The notes under the pieces were generated by a model that ran no database searches, was not told where the DNA came from, and saw only the letters and a program-made list of their open reading frames with translations. Of a stretch of 64,000 nt of DNA, positions 42,911-55,549 are shown piece after piece. Both the position numbers and the translations under genes were made by a program. The stretch covers positions 4,287,361 through 4,351,360 of the forward strand of contig CM035352.1 of assembly GCA_020137815.1 (NCBI GenBank), read 5' to 3'. The DNA is from Hormiphora californensis. Lineage: Eukaryota > Ctenophora > Tentaculata > Cydippida > Pleurobrachiidae. Position 1 is the stretch's first letter. Each line of letters starts with the position of its first letter.

Positions 42911-44369
42911 TATATACATGGTATATTCTCATAGAATAATGCCCTTGTACAACTGTTACACCCCCTGCCCTCTTCCGCCCATTTTCCAAACAGCTCGTCA
43001 TCGATCTATGACGTTCTGTTTTATCATGCATCGGAACAAAAGACAAAGATAGTATCTCCGATTTTCTTAGTTAGAGGAACAGAGAGACATGGAGAGAGAG
43101 AGTGAGAACTGAGAGAGGGTGGGTGAATAGTTTGTTAAACGCATGGTAAAGGCGATATTTAAGCGTTGCACTGTTTACACACTTGACAACACCAGCCGTT
43201 CACATATTTTTGAATTAACTCCTCACTTGCCCACTGAGTCTCTGTTATAGTAATGCTTGTTCGATCACCTGATGCCGACCTCCCCCTCTTAGTTAACTGG
43301 CATCTCTCCAGCATCCTTATTATATCCCCCTCACGTGCACTTTGATCGACATGTACCACCGCATAACTTGTGATTCGAACTATTAATGTACCATAGATTG
43401 AGGACATTGTGATCAAGTTGTAACTTTTCAGTTGGTCTTCTTCTTTTTTCACAAGTCATTCTTTGTTCACAAGTGATTGTATAAAGTTACAGTTAGAAGA
43501 GCTATGTATAAGGGATGGTTTGTACGTTATATCATAGTTGTTCCTGTACGTTAGAAGTGTGAGCTCTTATCAGTATATTCATTTCTATCACTTCCTTCCA
43601 TATCAGTATTCATTCCATCTTTCTATCACTTCCCTCCATATCAGTATTCATTCCATCTTTCTATCACTTCCTTCTAGATTCAATATCTTCATCACGCCAA
43701 CTGTTCACTGTTCAGCTGCAGCTAAAATCTTCTTGGCTGTTTTTTTAAATAGTGCTATGACTGCTTATGTGGCGTACTACGAGGGACCATCGACTGTCGA
43801 GGGTTCGGTAGATCAGACCCTCATCCAGTGTTTGCTGTGTATTTGGGCACGTCGCGCAATCCCCTGTACGTAGCGCTGCCAAGCTGTGTGTAGACTCTAT
43901 GCTATAGATTCGACAGTGTAGATATAGCACTTGAGTGCCAGGAGCTGAGAAGGGGGAACAATGAACAGAGTGATTAGACCGCTGACATTATTATCTATAG
44001 GGCCAGGAACATATCCCAAGTCATGGAGAGATCGGTCCACGTGCCCTTATATCGAGGCACGCTCCAGGGTTATATTGTGAGAAGTAACAGTGTTGGTTTT
44101 AGTTATGTTGTGAGTAAGAGAGGGAGAAGATATAATAGGGGAGAGAACTCTTGACTTCTTTCCCATGGGCAGCACTACATCCAGTCTAGCACTTGACAAG
44201 CCTTTGACGTGTACAGATCACGTGCATCTTCACTGTGCTTGTTCTCTTGTCAATCTCTTCATGTTTTTCCTGATCTTTATCCGCGTCACTGAATGAGAGA
44301 GAAAGAGAGAGAGGGAGAGAGAGAGAGGGAGAGAGAGAGGGAGAGAGAGAGGGGAGAGAGGGAGAGAGA

Positions 44370-44494
<125 letters not shown>

Positions 44495-44970
44495 TGTTTA
44501 GCATGATGATATTTCGTGTTACAAGCTTTGTCATTGGACTTCAAAGTTTGTTTTTTTCATGTTTGCACTGACGAACTTAGAGAAAGCACTGGAGAGAAAG
44601 ATAGATGTGTGAGAGGGAAGCAAGGGGGAGTAAGCGAGAGATTAACTGAGAGAGAGGGGGGAGAGACAAATCACCGCGGACATGTCCTAATCATTTGATT
44701 TGAGCTTGTCAGTATTCTTGTCAAACAGAGACTGCGGATCTCTCTTTGTGTCCCATACTCTTCTCACTTTCTTGCACAGTTCTGCATATGTTGTATTAGT
44801 CGCTACTCCTGCTGCACTGCCAGTCTAGTGGATTGCTATTCATTCGAACTGTCGAGTGGTGCATGGCAAGCCTGCAATCATATTGTATTACCCAGCAATA
44901 TACACAATGAGATTCTCCTCTCTATCTTTCTCTATCTCTCTATCCCTCCCTACCTCCCTCTCTCTCTATG

Positions 44971-45020
<50 letters not shown>

Positions 45021-45303
45021 TCTCTCACCCTCCCTCTCTCTCTCTGCATGTGGTCTTGGGCACGATTCTGGAGATCCTACAGGCACTTGTGTAATCATTC
45101 TGAGTGGAATTCACAGGAATAACGTGGTACACATGTTGTACTGCAGAGAGAGTGTGAATGAGACTCATGTGTATTTTGTCATTAGCTTTTGTTTTGACCT
45201 TCCTCTCGGCAGGGCTCCGCTATTTGATCTCAACACGCGTTTTTGAGATGAAATTTAATTTCTTATTTGCTACCTATTAACTCCGCCCCCCTCTGTCCAG
45301 AGT

Positions 45304-48300
45304 ATGAACAGTCGTTTAACGGCGACTAAACGAATAGAGGAAGAGGTGACATGTCCGGTGTGCATGGACCGATTTTCTAACTCAGGTACTAGCAAGGGCC
45401 AGGGGGAAATGTAGATATATTCTGTGTCAGAGACCAAGCCTTTACTGATGTATGATGATCTATCATTCCCCATTTCTCATCATCTCTTCACTTACCAACA
45501 CATCCTATGATTCCATCATTTTTCTCACTCTTTTCACTACCTCCCATCTAACAGGTGAGAAGATAGCCCGAATCCTACCCTGTCACCACACCATCTGCCA
45601 GACATGCCTGGTGCGCATTGCCCATGGGAGCGATACAGCATGGACCCTCAAGTGTCCCTCCTGTCGGAACGAATCCCTCATCCCCAACGGTGATATCCGA
45701 GCATTTGAGGTTGATTTCAGGGTTAACAGGCTGATTGAGGTTCTTGCGAGGTTACAAGCCAGTGAGCAACCCTCGGGAGAGGTCCTGAAAAACAGGGCTG
45801 CAAGGTTGAGACCCGAGGTGACAAAATCTGCAAACTCCCTGCGGTCCCTCCTCCGACAGGTCAGTGCAGGCCCAAACAATTCCGTAGTTTAGATCATGTT
45901 GTAAAATTAAATCGTTAGTTTTAGTATCTTTGCCAATTATAGGCCCCCCTCGTGACTTCGCCTCGAGTCGCTTGACACTGTGTCCGTGCTCCGAAAGTAT
46001 GAACAATTCAAACTTCCCAACCACCCTCCCTGTTTCTAGATTGATCTGGCGGTTAGGGAGAACAATGTTGGTTGTACGGTCCAGAAGAAGAAGGTTACAG
46101 ATGGGATAGAGATGTGTGTGACATTAATCAGACAACACCAGCAGGAAATGTTGGGAGAACTGGAGGAGCAGAGAAGGGAAAATGAACAAGCATTGTTGCT
46201 ACAACAGGTACGTAATAGTGATGATTTTAAATTAGACATAATATACGTCCACATCGACTAACTACGTGATTCGTTTGACACTGTTGTGTTGGCTGTGTCC
46301 GTGCTTTAAATATATCAGCTATGAACATTTCAACTACCATGAAATTACAAAATTCATTCACAATCTATCAATATCAATATCTATCAATATCAATATCAAT
46401 ATACCCACAGGAAGAAGCCTCGTTAGAACTTGGAAACATTGAAAGCGTCCTGGCCCTTGAACAAGCCTGTTTCCGGAGGCGAGATGACTCCGCAGAGATA
46501 GCCCGCCAAGCTGAGAGTGAGGTGTTACCACTCCTCGAAGTGTATAGTGAACGTTACAAGAGTATCAGGGAGCCTGTAATACCTGATCCCATCAATGGGT
46601 ACCAGGAGGAGTTGGCCCAACTTCGGCGTGCTCTCATTATTGACAGTGGCACTAGTCGGGTACACCAGGAAATGTTAAGTCTGGATGATAGTGATTCTGA
46701 GAGTAGTCTGGACGATAGTGGCATATCGGATACACCACCCAACCGGCCAAGTTTCTTTCTTACCAGCCAGACGGATTCCCCTGATCACACTGAGAGGAGG
46801 ACGGTACATCGCCCGGTGGAGTCCCAGAGGACCGTCAGAGAATCTCGCCCACTTGAGTCCCAAAGAACAGTTAGGGAACATCCAGTGGAGAGAACTCACC
46901 AGAGAGCAGAGGTGACTGTGACACGAAGTGTCCCTGTTTTGAGAGAAGGTGTTGTCATGGATACCACCCGATCTGGCCGGGACAGGACCTATGTTGCTGC
47001 CCCTCCTCCTCCCCATATCAGGAACAGATCGGCCATTCGGAGACCACTCAACAATAGTGTCCGCCACTTTTCAACCTCTTGGGGTAGCCATGGGTCGGGT
47101 GTGGGCCAACTTGACACCCCTACAGGTCTCTGTATTGTGGACGGTGGACGGGTGGCGGTGGTTGATGCGGGTAACTGCAGGATTTGTGTTTTCAACTTTG
47201 ATGGCACGCTGGCACGACAGTTTGGTAGGAGGGGACGAGGGAGGGGACAGCTGAATTGCCCTAACGCCATCGCATCCGCGGGGGAGAATATCTTTATTGC
47301 GGATACCTACAATAACAGAATTAGTGTTCACTCTGCTGCGGATGGGAATTTCCTGACTGCTTTTGGAAGTCTGGGTAAGTTTGGGTTCTTATTTCAGGGG
47401 TGGATCCAGGTCCAAATAAGTGAGGGGGTGGCATGGCCGAAGGCCATGTTCACATTAGTAGTATATAAAATGGTACCGCTGTGCCACGATTTTGGGAGTC
47501 ACCAAATTATTCCATATATGGGCATATCACGTGTCACATGGTGTCACATGATATCAGATGTGTCACGTGATATCAGGTGACATCACATGATGTCACATGA
47601 TGTCACATGATTATGAGGTCATGGTGTGACGTCACTTCGTGACGTCACGTCATGACGTCATAGAATTATGCATAATTTTGTATATTTCATAAATTTTCAT
47701 ATGATGTCACGTGATTAATTACGATTATGACGTCATCACAGAAATGTATGAATTTTCTTCAGCANNNNNNNNNNNNNNNNNNNNNNNNNNNNNNNNNNNN
47801 NNNNNNNNNNNNNNNNNNNNNNNNNNNNNNNNNNNNNNNNNNNNNNNNNNNNNNNNNNNNNNNNTACATTAAATGTATGAGTCATAATACCATAATTCTT
47901 GTATTCAAATAAGGTAACATAGTTTGCTGAAGAATTCATACATTTCTGTGATGACGTCATAATCGTAATTAATCACGTGACATCATATGAAAATTTATGA
48001 AATATACAAAATTATGCATAATTCTATGACGTCATGACGTGACGTCACGAAGTGACGTCACACCATGACCTCATAATCATGTGACATCATGTGACATCAT
48101 GTGATGTCACCTGATATCACGTGACACATCTGATATCATGTGACACCATGTGACACGTGATATGCCCATATATGGAATAATTTGGTGACTCCCAAAATCG
48201 TGGCACAGCGGTACCATTTTATATACTACTCACATTTTGACGGAACGCGACGACGGTGCCGCGAAGCGGCGCCGGAGGGGCACCGGCAGGGGGTTTGGGG

Positions 48301-51300
48301 GCTGCAGGCCCCCAATGGGGTCCAGGGGCAAAGCCCCGGCGGGGGTCTAGGGGGCGGAGCCCCCGGAAAATTTTGAGTTTTTTGACCAATTTTGAGCATT
48401 TTCAACCAATTCTAGACATCTAAAAGTCAAACTTTAGAAGAATAACTTATCGATTGAAGAATAACCGTTGAATTGTTCTTCTACTTTGATAAATCAATTG
48501 TAAATAATATAACTATTGAGACAAGTGAAAACAAGTTTTTTACACAATCAACAAATGTTTCACGCGAATGCGATCGTCCTGACGATCGCATTCGCGTGAA
48601 ACATTTGTTGATTGTGTAAAAAACTTGTTTTCACTTGTCTCAATAGTTAAGCTCTCCGCATCCCCGGATCGAGCACTCTACCAGGATACTAACTTCTACA
48701 TCTAGCTAGTAAATAATATAACAAAATGAACTTCTCGAGAAAATTTTGGGAGTTTTGAACCTTAAAACTATGCTTTTCAGACACTTTTTGCTAACAAAGT
48801 GGGGGGGTGTGTGTGTGTGTGTGTGTTTTGCACCGCCCGTCATTCCTCCCACTTTACTGCCCCACAATGGTCGGCAGACAACCTATATTAATATCACTCT
48901 TCGCCACCGTCCCCCACACGTAGGGATAATGTTGATGTTGTTCCGGTTTGGGTCCTGGTATTTTGTTGAGCAAGCTCAACATTTCCCTCGAACCTTCGCC
49001 GGCATCACAAGAAGAGTATTTGATACAGTGAATCTAATATTAGACTGACATACCTATATTGTCAGGACAATGGATGGAATTTACCTGTCTCACAGACTGG
49101 TCTTTGGTTACTACTGCTCCAGGGAGCTGTAGAGGTAGGTGGGTTGCCGGATATGACAATACCGTGGGTTCACCATCTAATCGGTGACGGCTGAAATATC
49201 TTATCACACCTCAGGTCTTTGGTCAAAACCGCTAGCAGTACTTATCAGCATGCAACCTGGGGGTCCGGACAGCTAATTTCTTAGCAAGCACAGATAAGCA
49301 TGAAAAACGCTTATGTAAACTTCTGGTGAGCATTTGGCAAATTATCAGCTCCCAGGGGTTGCACTATTGCGGGGTAATTACTTGCCATACGGCGGAGGTG
49401 GCCCTTTGTTATGGCCCAGAACTGCCCTACCTTAATAGTGGGACCCTTATGATGTGGTTTTGTGGAATTCCCCGGCCGTAGCGATTCTTGCCCTGTGGTT
49501 TGCTACTTCTTTCAGATCGGGATGGTTGGGGATGGTTTATTCGAATAGGTTACTTCTGTATACTAATTTGGAGAATTTGTGCAGATCCAGTGTGTTGCTG
49601 GGAGTGAGAATGTTGTTGATGATATCTTGGTAGTCGAGTTTGTATCGTAGCTCATCTAGGTCTGGGCAGTGGAGGAGCTGCAAAGGTAGTATGTGGCAAA
49701 AATTTGGGCAGAGGTTCCCCAGGGGAATAACCCCTATTTTTGCGAGAGAAGGTAACCTCCGTCCGACCAATATGGGATGTTGGACAGGAGGGCTGTTTTA
49801 AAGGCTACAGCTGCCGGGTGATTACAAATCATGGGTTGCCATAATTGAGGGAGGCTAGTTCTCTGGCGTAGAATTTACCCCCATAATTAAATGGGAGACA
49901 GCCGAAGGGTCATCAGGCATGCCTAGTAGGCAGAGGCCCTCGGTGATTACAAATCATGGGTTGCCATGTGTAACAAGGTTACTGGCTGGGGTGAGATTAT
50001 CAGTTCAACCGGGATCCCCTCTAAGACTCAGCCCGACGACCGACCGACAAACGATCGATCAACGACTGATATCAATCGTCAACCAACCGCTCATCAATCG
50101 ACCGCCGAACCAAATCCCAGCAGGGACCAGCCGCACTGCAAGAGCTCGGTGCCATAGTTGAGTTCGGCAAGGTCTCTGGCAAAGTTTACTCCCCAAGATT
50201 GGGGAGAGAGCCGGTGTGATTTGACCGTAATCACTGGACCATCAGCCAACCAGGTCCACGGCGGGGTAATTACTTGCCATACGGCGGAGGTGGCCATTTG
50301 TTTGGCCCAGACCTGCCCTACCACTTTTGGGTCCCTTATTGCGTTGTTATAGAAGAAAAATCCCCCATAAGTAGCGTTGCCCTATAGTTTGCCACTTGTT
50401 CCAGGTCGGGATAGTTAGGGATGGTTTAATCGAATAGGTTACTTTTGGCTATTAGTTTGGAGAATTTTACCAAATCAAGTGTGTTGCTTGATCTGTTTGT
50501 TAGTGAGGAGGATTGTTACTAGATATATTGCAAAGGTAGTATGTGGCAAAAATTTGGGCAGAGGTTCCCCAGGGGAAAAACCCCTATTTTTGCGAGAGAA
50601 GGTAACCTCCGTCCGACCAATATGGGATGTTGGACAGGAGGGCTGTTTTAAAGGCTACAGCTGCCGGGTGATTACAAATCATGGGTTGCCATAATTGAGG
50701 GAGGCTAGTTCTCTGGCGTAGAATTTACCCCCATAATTAAATGGGAGACAGCCGAAGGGTCAACAGGCATGCCTAGTAGGCAGAGGCCCTCGGTGATTAC
50801 AAATCATGGGTTGCCATGTGTAACAAGGTTACTGGCTGGGGTGAGATTATCAGTTCAACCGGGATCCCCACTAAGACTCAGCCCGACGACCGACCGACAA
50901 ACGATCGATTAACGACTGATATCAATCGTCAACCAACCGCTCATCAATCGACCGCCGAACCAAATCCCAGCAGGGACCAGCCGCACTGCAAGAGCTCGGT
51001 GCCATAGTTGAGTTCGGCAAGGTCTCTGGCAAAGTTTACTCCCCAAGATTGGGGAGAGAGCCGGTGTGATTTGACCGTAATCACTGGACCATCAGCCAAC
51101 CAGGTCCACGGCAACGGGACTGAGCTCGAAGAACTCAGCTGGCACGAAGAACCTGAGTTCCCCCCGCTGAGTGGGGGGGTGTGCAGTGCACCCCCCCCCC
51201 CTAAGGCCGTTTTCAGGGAAGTGAGGGGGTGGGCACCCCCCCACACCCCCCCCCCCCCCCGGTAGATCCACCCCTGTCTTATTTTGGGTTCTCTATTTTG

Positions 51301-52536
51301 TAGTACTTTGAAGATCCGAATGAATCAGCTGGTTTCAGTTGGTTTAGCCCACTGATGTTCCTAACTCCAATAGGTCGTGGTGAGTGTCAGTTTGATAGGC
51401 CGATAGGTCTAACTATAACACGACGAGGAGAGGTCCTAGTGGCGGACACATGGAACCATCGCCTTCAACTCTTAAAACCCGACGGAACATTTCTAAATGA
51501 TATTGGTCGTCGTGGAAGTGGTATGTTATCCATCCCTTCTAAATCATAGTCCTGGCTTGTTGAGTTCTGCGCTCTGTGAGGGATGCTTGTCGAATCCCCT
51601 CATGGTTTTGTTCTTACATGTGAGCCCTTTTTCATCCTATTCCACGCTTTATTCCGGCCCCTATTACCACCACTATTTCCTCCAGGCCCGGGTGAGTTTC
51701 AATGCCCATGCAGCGTCGCTCAGGACAGTAGAGGATTGATCTATGTGTGTGATCTGGATAACACCCGAGTTCAGGTTCTCGATGAGGATGGGAACTATCT
51801 GAGGCACTTTGGTCGTCCTGGGTCTCATCCGGGAGCAATGCATGTAAGTGGGACAGACAGACAGACAACGACACGATGAGACACTGACAAGAGACTAGAT
51901 ATAGGATATAACAGAGGATTTCCCACTCTACCCGTATTTGCAACACAGTACAATACTGAGTACAGTACTGGTTATATATATCCCATATATACCCTCACTC
52001 CAGGCACCAAGAGCAGTAGCCGTGGACCAGAATGACTTTGTTTATGTTACGGAGTACCAGAACCACCACTTTCAGGTAACTACATATCATGAGGTTGTGA
52101 CGTGGTTTTGGCGAGGTTTTGGTGAGGTTGTGACGTGGTTTTGGCGAGGCTTTGGTGAGGTTTTGGCGAGGTTTTGGCGAGGTTGTGGTGAGGTTGTGAC
52201 GTGGTTTTGGTGAGGTTGTGACGTGGTTTTGGCGTGGTTTCTACTATTTTCATGTTGTTTGATCATCTACAGTCTCCGGCGGCGCCGACCCGATCTGAAA
52301 ATCAAAACGGGGACTGCCGTCGCCAGACAGCTGCCATACATATCCATTCAGCCCCTACATTGCTAACCCTCTCCCTTTCCTCCCAGGTGTTCGATCCCCA
52401 ACACAAGTTTGTGTCCCGGTACGGTAGTGAGGGGTCAGGAGTGGGCGAGTTTAGCAAGCCTTGTGGGGTTGCAGTGGATGGTGAGGGACGAGTTTTCATA
52501 AGCGACTCTTTTAACCATCGCATTCATGTCTTCTGA
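45304..52536 (+). CDS. RING, coiled-coil, NHL-repeat protein (TRIM/TRIM32-like)
   Basis: Exons: 45304-45385, 45555-45859, 46040-46207, 46411-47374, 51374-51520, 51686-51843, 52004-52075, 52387-52536. They sum to 2046 nt, 681 residues, in frame throughout. RING finger at residues 17-62 (TCPVCMDRF, CHHTICQTC, CPSC). No B-box is seen where TRIM proteins usually have one. A coiled coil covers about 150-215 (RQHQQEMLGELEEQRREN), then a Ser/Arg-rich linker. About six NHL repeats follow from residue ~395 (GSHGSGVGQLDTPTGLCIVD, VADTWNHRLQLL, ISDSFNHRIHVF) and form a beta-propeller. Such proteins are E3 ubiquitin ligases that recognise RNA or protein with the propeller. Intron 4 (47375-51373) is swollen by a hAT-like element. 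An acceptor-like CTGTCCAG lies 3 nt before the ATG. Confidence 0.9.
47457..48230. mobile_element. Palindromic element containing an assembly gap
   Basis: AGTAGTATATAAAATGG at the left and CCATTTTATATACTACT at the right start two inverted arms of more than 300 bp, full of CACATGATGTCA-like short repeats. The centre is the 100-N gap at 47765-47864; the palindrome probably broke the assembly there, so the true length is unknown. Confidence 0.8.
47765..47864. other. Assembly gap (100 N)
   Basis: Exactly one hundred unknown bases, a conventional placeholder length. Confidence 0.99.
48511..48648. mobile_element. 138-bp near-perfect hairpin
   Basis: AACTATTGAGACAAGTG and CACTTGTCTCAATAGTT are exact inverted ends, and the arms match to the centre (CGATCGTCCTGACGATCG). 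It lies inside the hAT-like element. Confidence 0.75.
48812..51169 (-). mobile_element. (CA)n-tailed retroposon, dimeric copy
   Basis: The same sequence as the insertion in the 3' LTR (15337-16805), very closely matched over its first ~1.45 kb (48812 to about 50265), then followed directly by a second, 5'-shortened unit (about 50266-51169) that repeats the last ~900 bp with small differences. A ~14-bp duplication AGTGGGGGGGTGTG flanks it (48798-48811 and 51170-51183; its exact edge is blurred by the (TG)n tail). The minus-strand segment with SHRLSPQSWGVNFARDL is kept in both units. Confidence 0.75.
52083..52245. repeat. GGTTTTGGCGAGG tandem repeat in an NHL-gene intron
   Basis: Variable-length tandem units built of GAGGTTTTGG and GAGGTTGTGACGTGG, starting a few bases after the donor of exon 7 of the RING/NHL gene. 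Confidence 0.7.
52270..52330. repeat. Dispersed small hairpin element, copy D
   Basis: 61 bp, CAGTCTCCGGCGGCGCC to CGTCGCCAGACAG, with the CCCGATCTGA and AAAATCAAAACGGGG blocks; same orientation as copy C. It lies in intron 7 of the RING/NHL gene, about 55 bp before the last exon. Confidence 0.6.
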
Positions 52537-52632
52537 GGCAATACATTCTGAAGACAATCATACTATAGTACATTGCCGGAGTCAATACAAAATATATGGA
52601 TGGTGACCATTTCTCATGTACTACATGATGTA

Positions 52633-53831
52633 CAGGGTGTCCCACTGTCTTTGCGTGACCTATGATTTTGAGTGATGAGTGGGTTCCATTCAAATGCTCA
52701 TAACTCATCGAAAAATTGGTCAAAACGGCTCAACCAAAAACAGTGTTGTAGAGAATTGTCAGGCGAACATTTGGGTACAAGATTGATGTTCCAAGTCTTA
52801 CCAACCGTCAGATATATCGTCTTAAAGTCAAAAATACGTGTTCATGAAATCCGACCGGGGTTCACGTTTTGAAAAATTCACAAATGCAAAGTTGCTCGGA
52901 TCACATTGCATCCCTCATAAGAGTTGTAGGAAATTGTCTGGCGGTCATTTTGGTACCCGAGTTTTTGTCCTAGCTCAATGTTTAGAGTGTCTTATGACTG
53001 TCAGAACTGGAATTTTCACAAAAGTGGTCTCAGGTATCGCATTACATTTTGCCCTGTTATGAAGCTCATTGCTGCTTGAATAACATCTTAGTGCATGATA
53101 GGGTTGAGATAGACCACTTGCGTATCCTACACATTAACAGGGGCCTTGCCAAATCGTCATAACAACCCTGTCAAGTGTCTAGATGAAATTGAGACGATAT
53201 GTGCTGATTATCATGGGATTACACACGACACCGAGCCACCTAATTAGGCGTTGTGAGCCGATACCAACTAAGACTCAGCGTAGACAAATCCTTATGTTCC
53301 TACAGTCATAACGCAACTAAAACGTAGAGCTATGGATAAAATCATGGTATCAAAATGAACCTTAGACGATTCCAATGAAGCCCTTATAAATTTCAAACCA
53401 TTTTACCCATTTGTTGATGACACGTGATCCCCTCAAAAATGTTGGTTGAATTTCGTCTTTAGACAGTCATAAGACAGTCTAAACATTAAGCTAGGACAAA
53501 AACCCGGGTACCAAAGTGACCGCCAGACAGTTTCCTACAACTCTTATGAGGGATGCAATGTGATCCGAGCAACTTTGCATATGTGAATTTTTCAAAACGT
53601 GAACCCCGGTCGGATTTCATGAACACGTATTTTTGACTTTAAGACGATATATCTGACGGTTGGTAAAACTTGGAACATCAATCTTGTACCCAAATGTTCG
53701 CCTGACAATTCTCTACAACACTGTTTTTGGTTGAGCCGTTTTGACCAATTTTTCGATGAGTTATGAGCATTTGAATGGAACCCACTCATCACCCAAAATC
53801 ACAGGTCACGCAAAGACAGTGGGACACCCTG
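52633..53831. mobile_element. 1.2-kb palindromic transposon, family 2
   Basis: Ends CAGGGTGTCCCACTGTCTTT and its exact complement are flanked by TA on both sides. Arms match for about 430 bp; the central ~350 bp do not pair. CAGGGTGTCCCA-type ends are typical of Tc1/mariner-like elements. No transposase. It begins about 95 bp after the stop codon of the RING/NHL gene. Confidence 0.8.
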
Positions 53832-53833
53832 TA

Positions 53834-55549
53834 GTAACTTGGTCTGTAGATCGTGTGTTTGGGACAGTCACCCTAATATGGGGTACAAAACTCAGTGACT
53901 GCTTGCAGAGTTATAGTAGTTGTACAAAGATACCAAAGAGTGCTTTATTTGGTAGTTTAGTGGTGTGTATAATTAGTAGTTATTTGAGTTGTATATCTGT
54001 AGTTGTATTGGTACGTGACGCGGGCCTGTTGTGACATCATATCGTGTGTACAAAATGATGTAATGGGGGCGTGTGACGTTATTGCAGTGATCTATATATT
54101 GTTGTACAGAACAAAACAGGAAGCTTTTAGAAGTGAGAGGGATTGAAAACATTAACAATAGTACTACGACTCGTAGCGATACTTTTTGTATGAGAATCTA
54201 TGAGATATTCAACTATATTTGCTGGCAAAGTTATTAACAGTTGAGTGATTTATTCAAACACGGTAAATTTTAATTCGTCCATGATCTAATATTCCATGCT
54301 GAAGTTGAACTGGAGCCAGCTGCGGGCTGCCGCGGTAAGCTGCAATCATCAGCCAGTCCTGTGACCAAAAGCGCACCGCCCACACACGACCGCGCGCAGA
54401 AAGTGAGTGCTTACAAGTAACTCACTTTGACATTTGGAAATCTGCGCGCATTCCAGATACCACTGTAACATAGAATGTCAGGTGTGTCAGTGCCATATTT
54501 CCAATGAACGCAGCTGTAGAGTCACATGGGCAATTCAGTGTGACGTCAATTGAAGCACCTATATTGTAGTGAGAGATAGACCACAATTGCGGGTTAACCC
54601 CAATTACATATGCAGTCTATATAATACTTGTGCAATACTTACGCAATGCATTTGCCTACTTGTGCAATAGTGAATACTGCTGCAGCAGTAGGAGTACTAT
54701 CATGATTATTCATCATGCTAAATGTGTAATATATTGTGTGTTCAAGTATTAATTCATAATTGTACTAGAACTAGAACTAGAACACACCTTCCACAATGAG
54801 AAAAGAGAGGCCATATAACAATGGAATGTCACTTGTTACAAGTGACATTCCATTGTCTACATTTACACTTTACAGGAGTAAACACTAAACAGACAAGAGC
54901 TGTAAAGAACTGACAGATATGAACAATCAAATTTTAACGAACATTGACCTACAAATAACAGACAGGAACCAAGTATCATGACCAACAAAGTAAAAGACAG
55001 ACTTTCAGGTACATGATACGAACAGATAAAATAGTAGTTGGACTAGTTGGAATAGTTAGATTGGCTAATATTAGTAAACTATATTCCAGATGGAACATTA
55101 CATTACCAGGAACCGACCGAATCGGGAAATACTGGTCCCTGATTGGCTGATAACCAGTCACATGACCTAAATAACGAGTTCTGATTGGTTGTTTACTTGT
55201 GTCGGTCGGTTCCTGAACATTACATTACCAGCTGCATCAAGAGCTGAAAGACATTACCACAGTTTGGCAACCGGCCAGTATAATTCACAACGAGGAGATG
55301 ACAGCTTCAAGATAAACAGGTTTTCATTTTTTGTGGAAATATATATGGCATAAATATGTAACACATCACAATTCAATATTATTTTTACACTACAACTGAA
55401 ACACAAAACCAATTCGCAATTACTAAAATCCTTCAAATATTCTGAGCTCACATTGTCTCTCTCAATTTTAAATAAATTACACAATCTTACAATTCACAGT
55501 TCTCTCTCTTTAAAGTCTCTGTCACTTCAAACAATGTCTGAACTCTCCT
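53834..55549. other. Intergenic between convergent genes
   Basis: No gene recognised. It contains a perfect 19-bp-arm palindrome (54818-54856) and a looser inverted repeat with GGAACCGACC at 55108-55216. It probably includes the 3' UTR of the amidase gene. Confidence 0.5.
54818..54856. repeat. Perfect 39-bp palindrome
   Basis: ACAATGGAATGTCACTTGT, one T, then the exact reverse complement. It would form a 19-bp stem with a minimal loop. Confidence 0.8.

Larger units (their letters stand above)
47395..51276. mobile_element. hAT-like DNA transposon remnant carrying nested elements
   Basis: Ends CAGGGGTGGATC and GATC(T)ACCCCTG are inverted (right end GATCCACCCCTG) and flanked by an exact 8-bp duplication TCTTATTT (47387-47394 and 51277-51284), the hAT signature. 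The 3.9 kb contain no transposase. The interior holds a palindromic element with the sequence gap, a 138-bp hairpin, GC-rich sequence (48240-48380) and a dimeric (CA)n-tailed retroposon. It sits in intron 4 of the RING/NHL gene. Confidence 0.85.

Noticed and set aside
43159-43452. 97-codon minus-strand ORF
   Set aside because: No recognised domain, no splice context and no second copy; cannot be told from chance.
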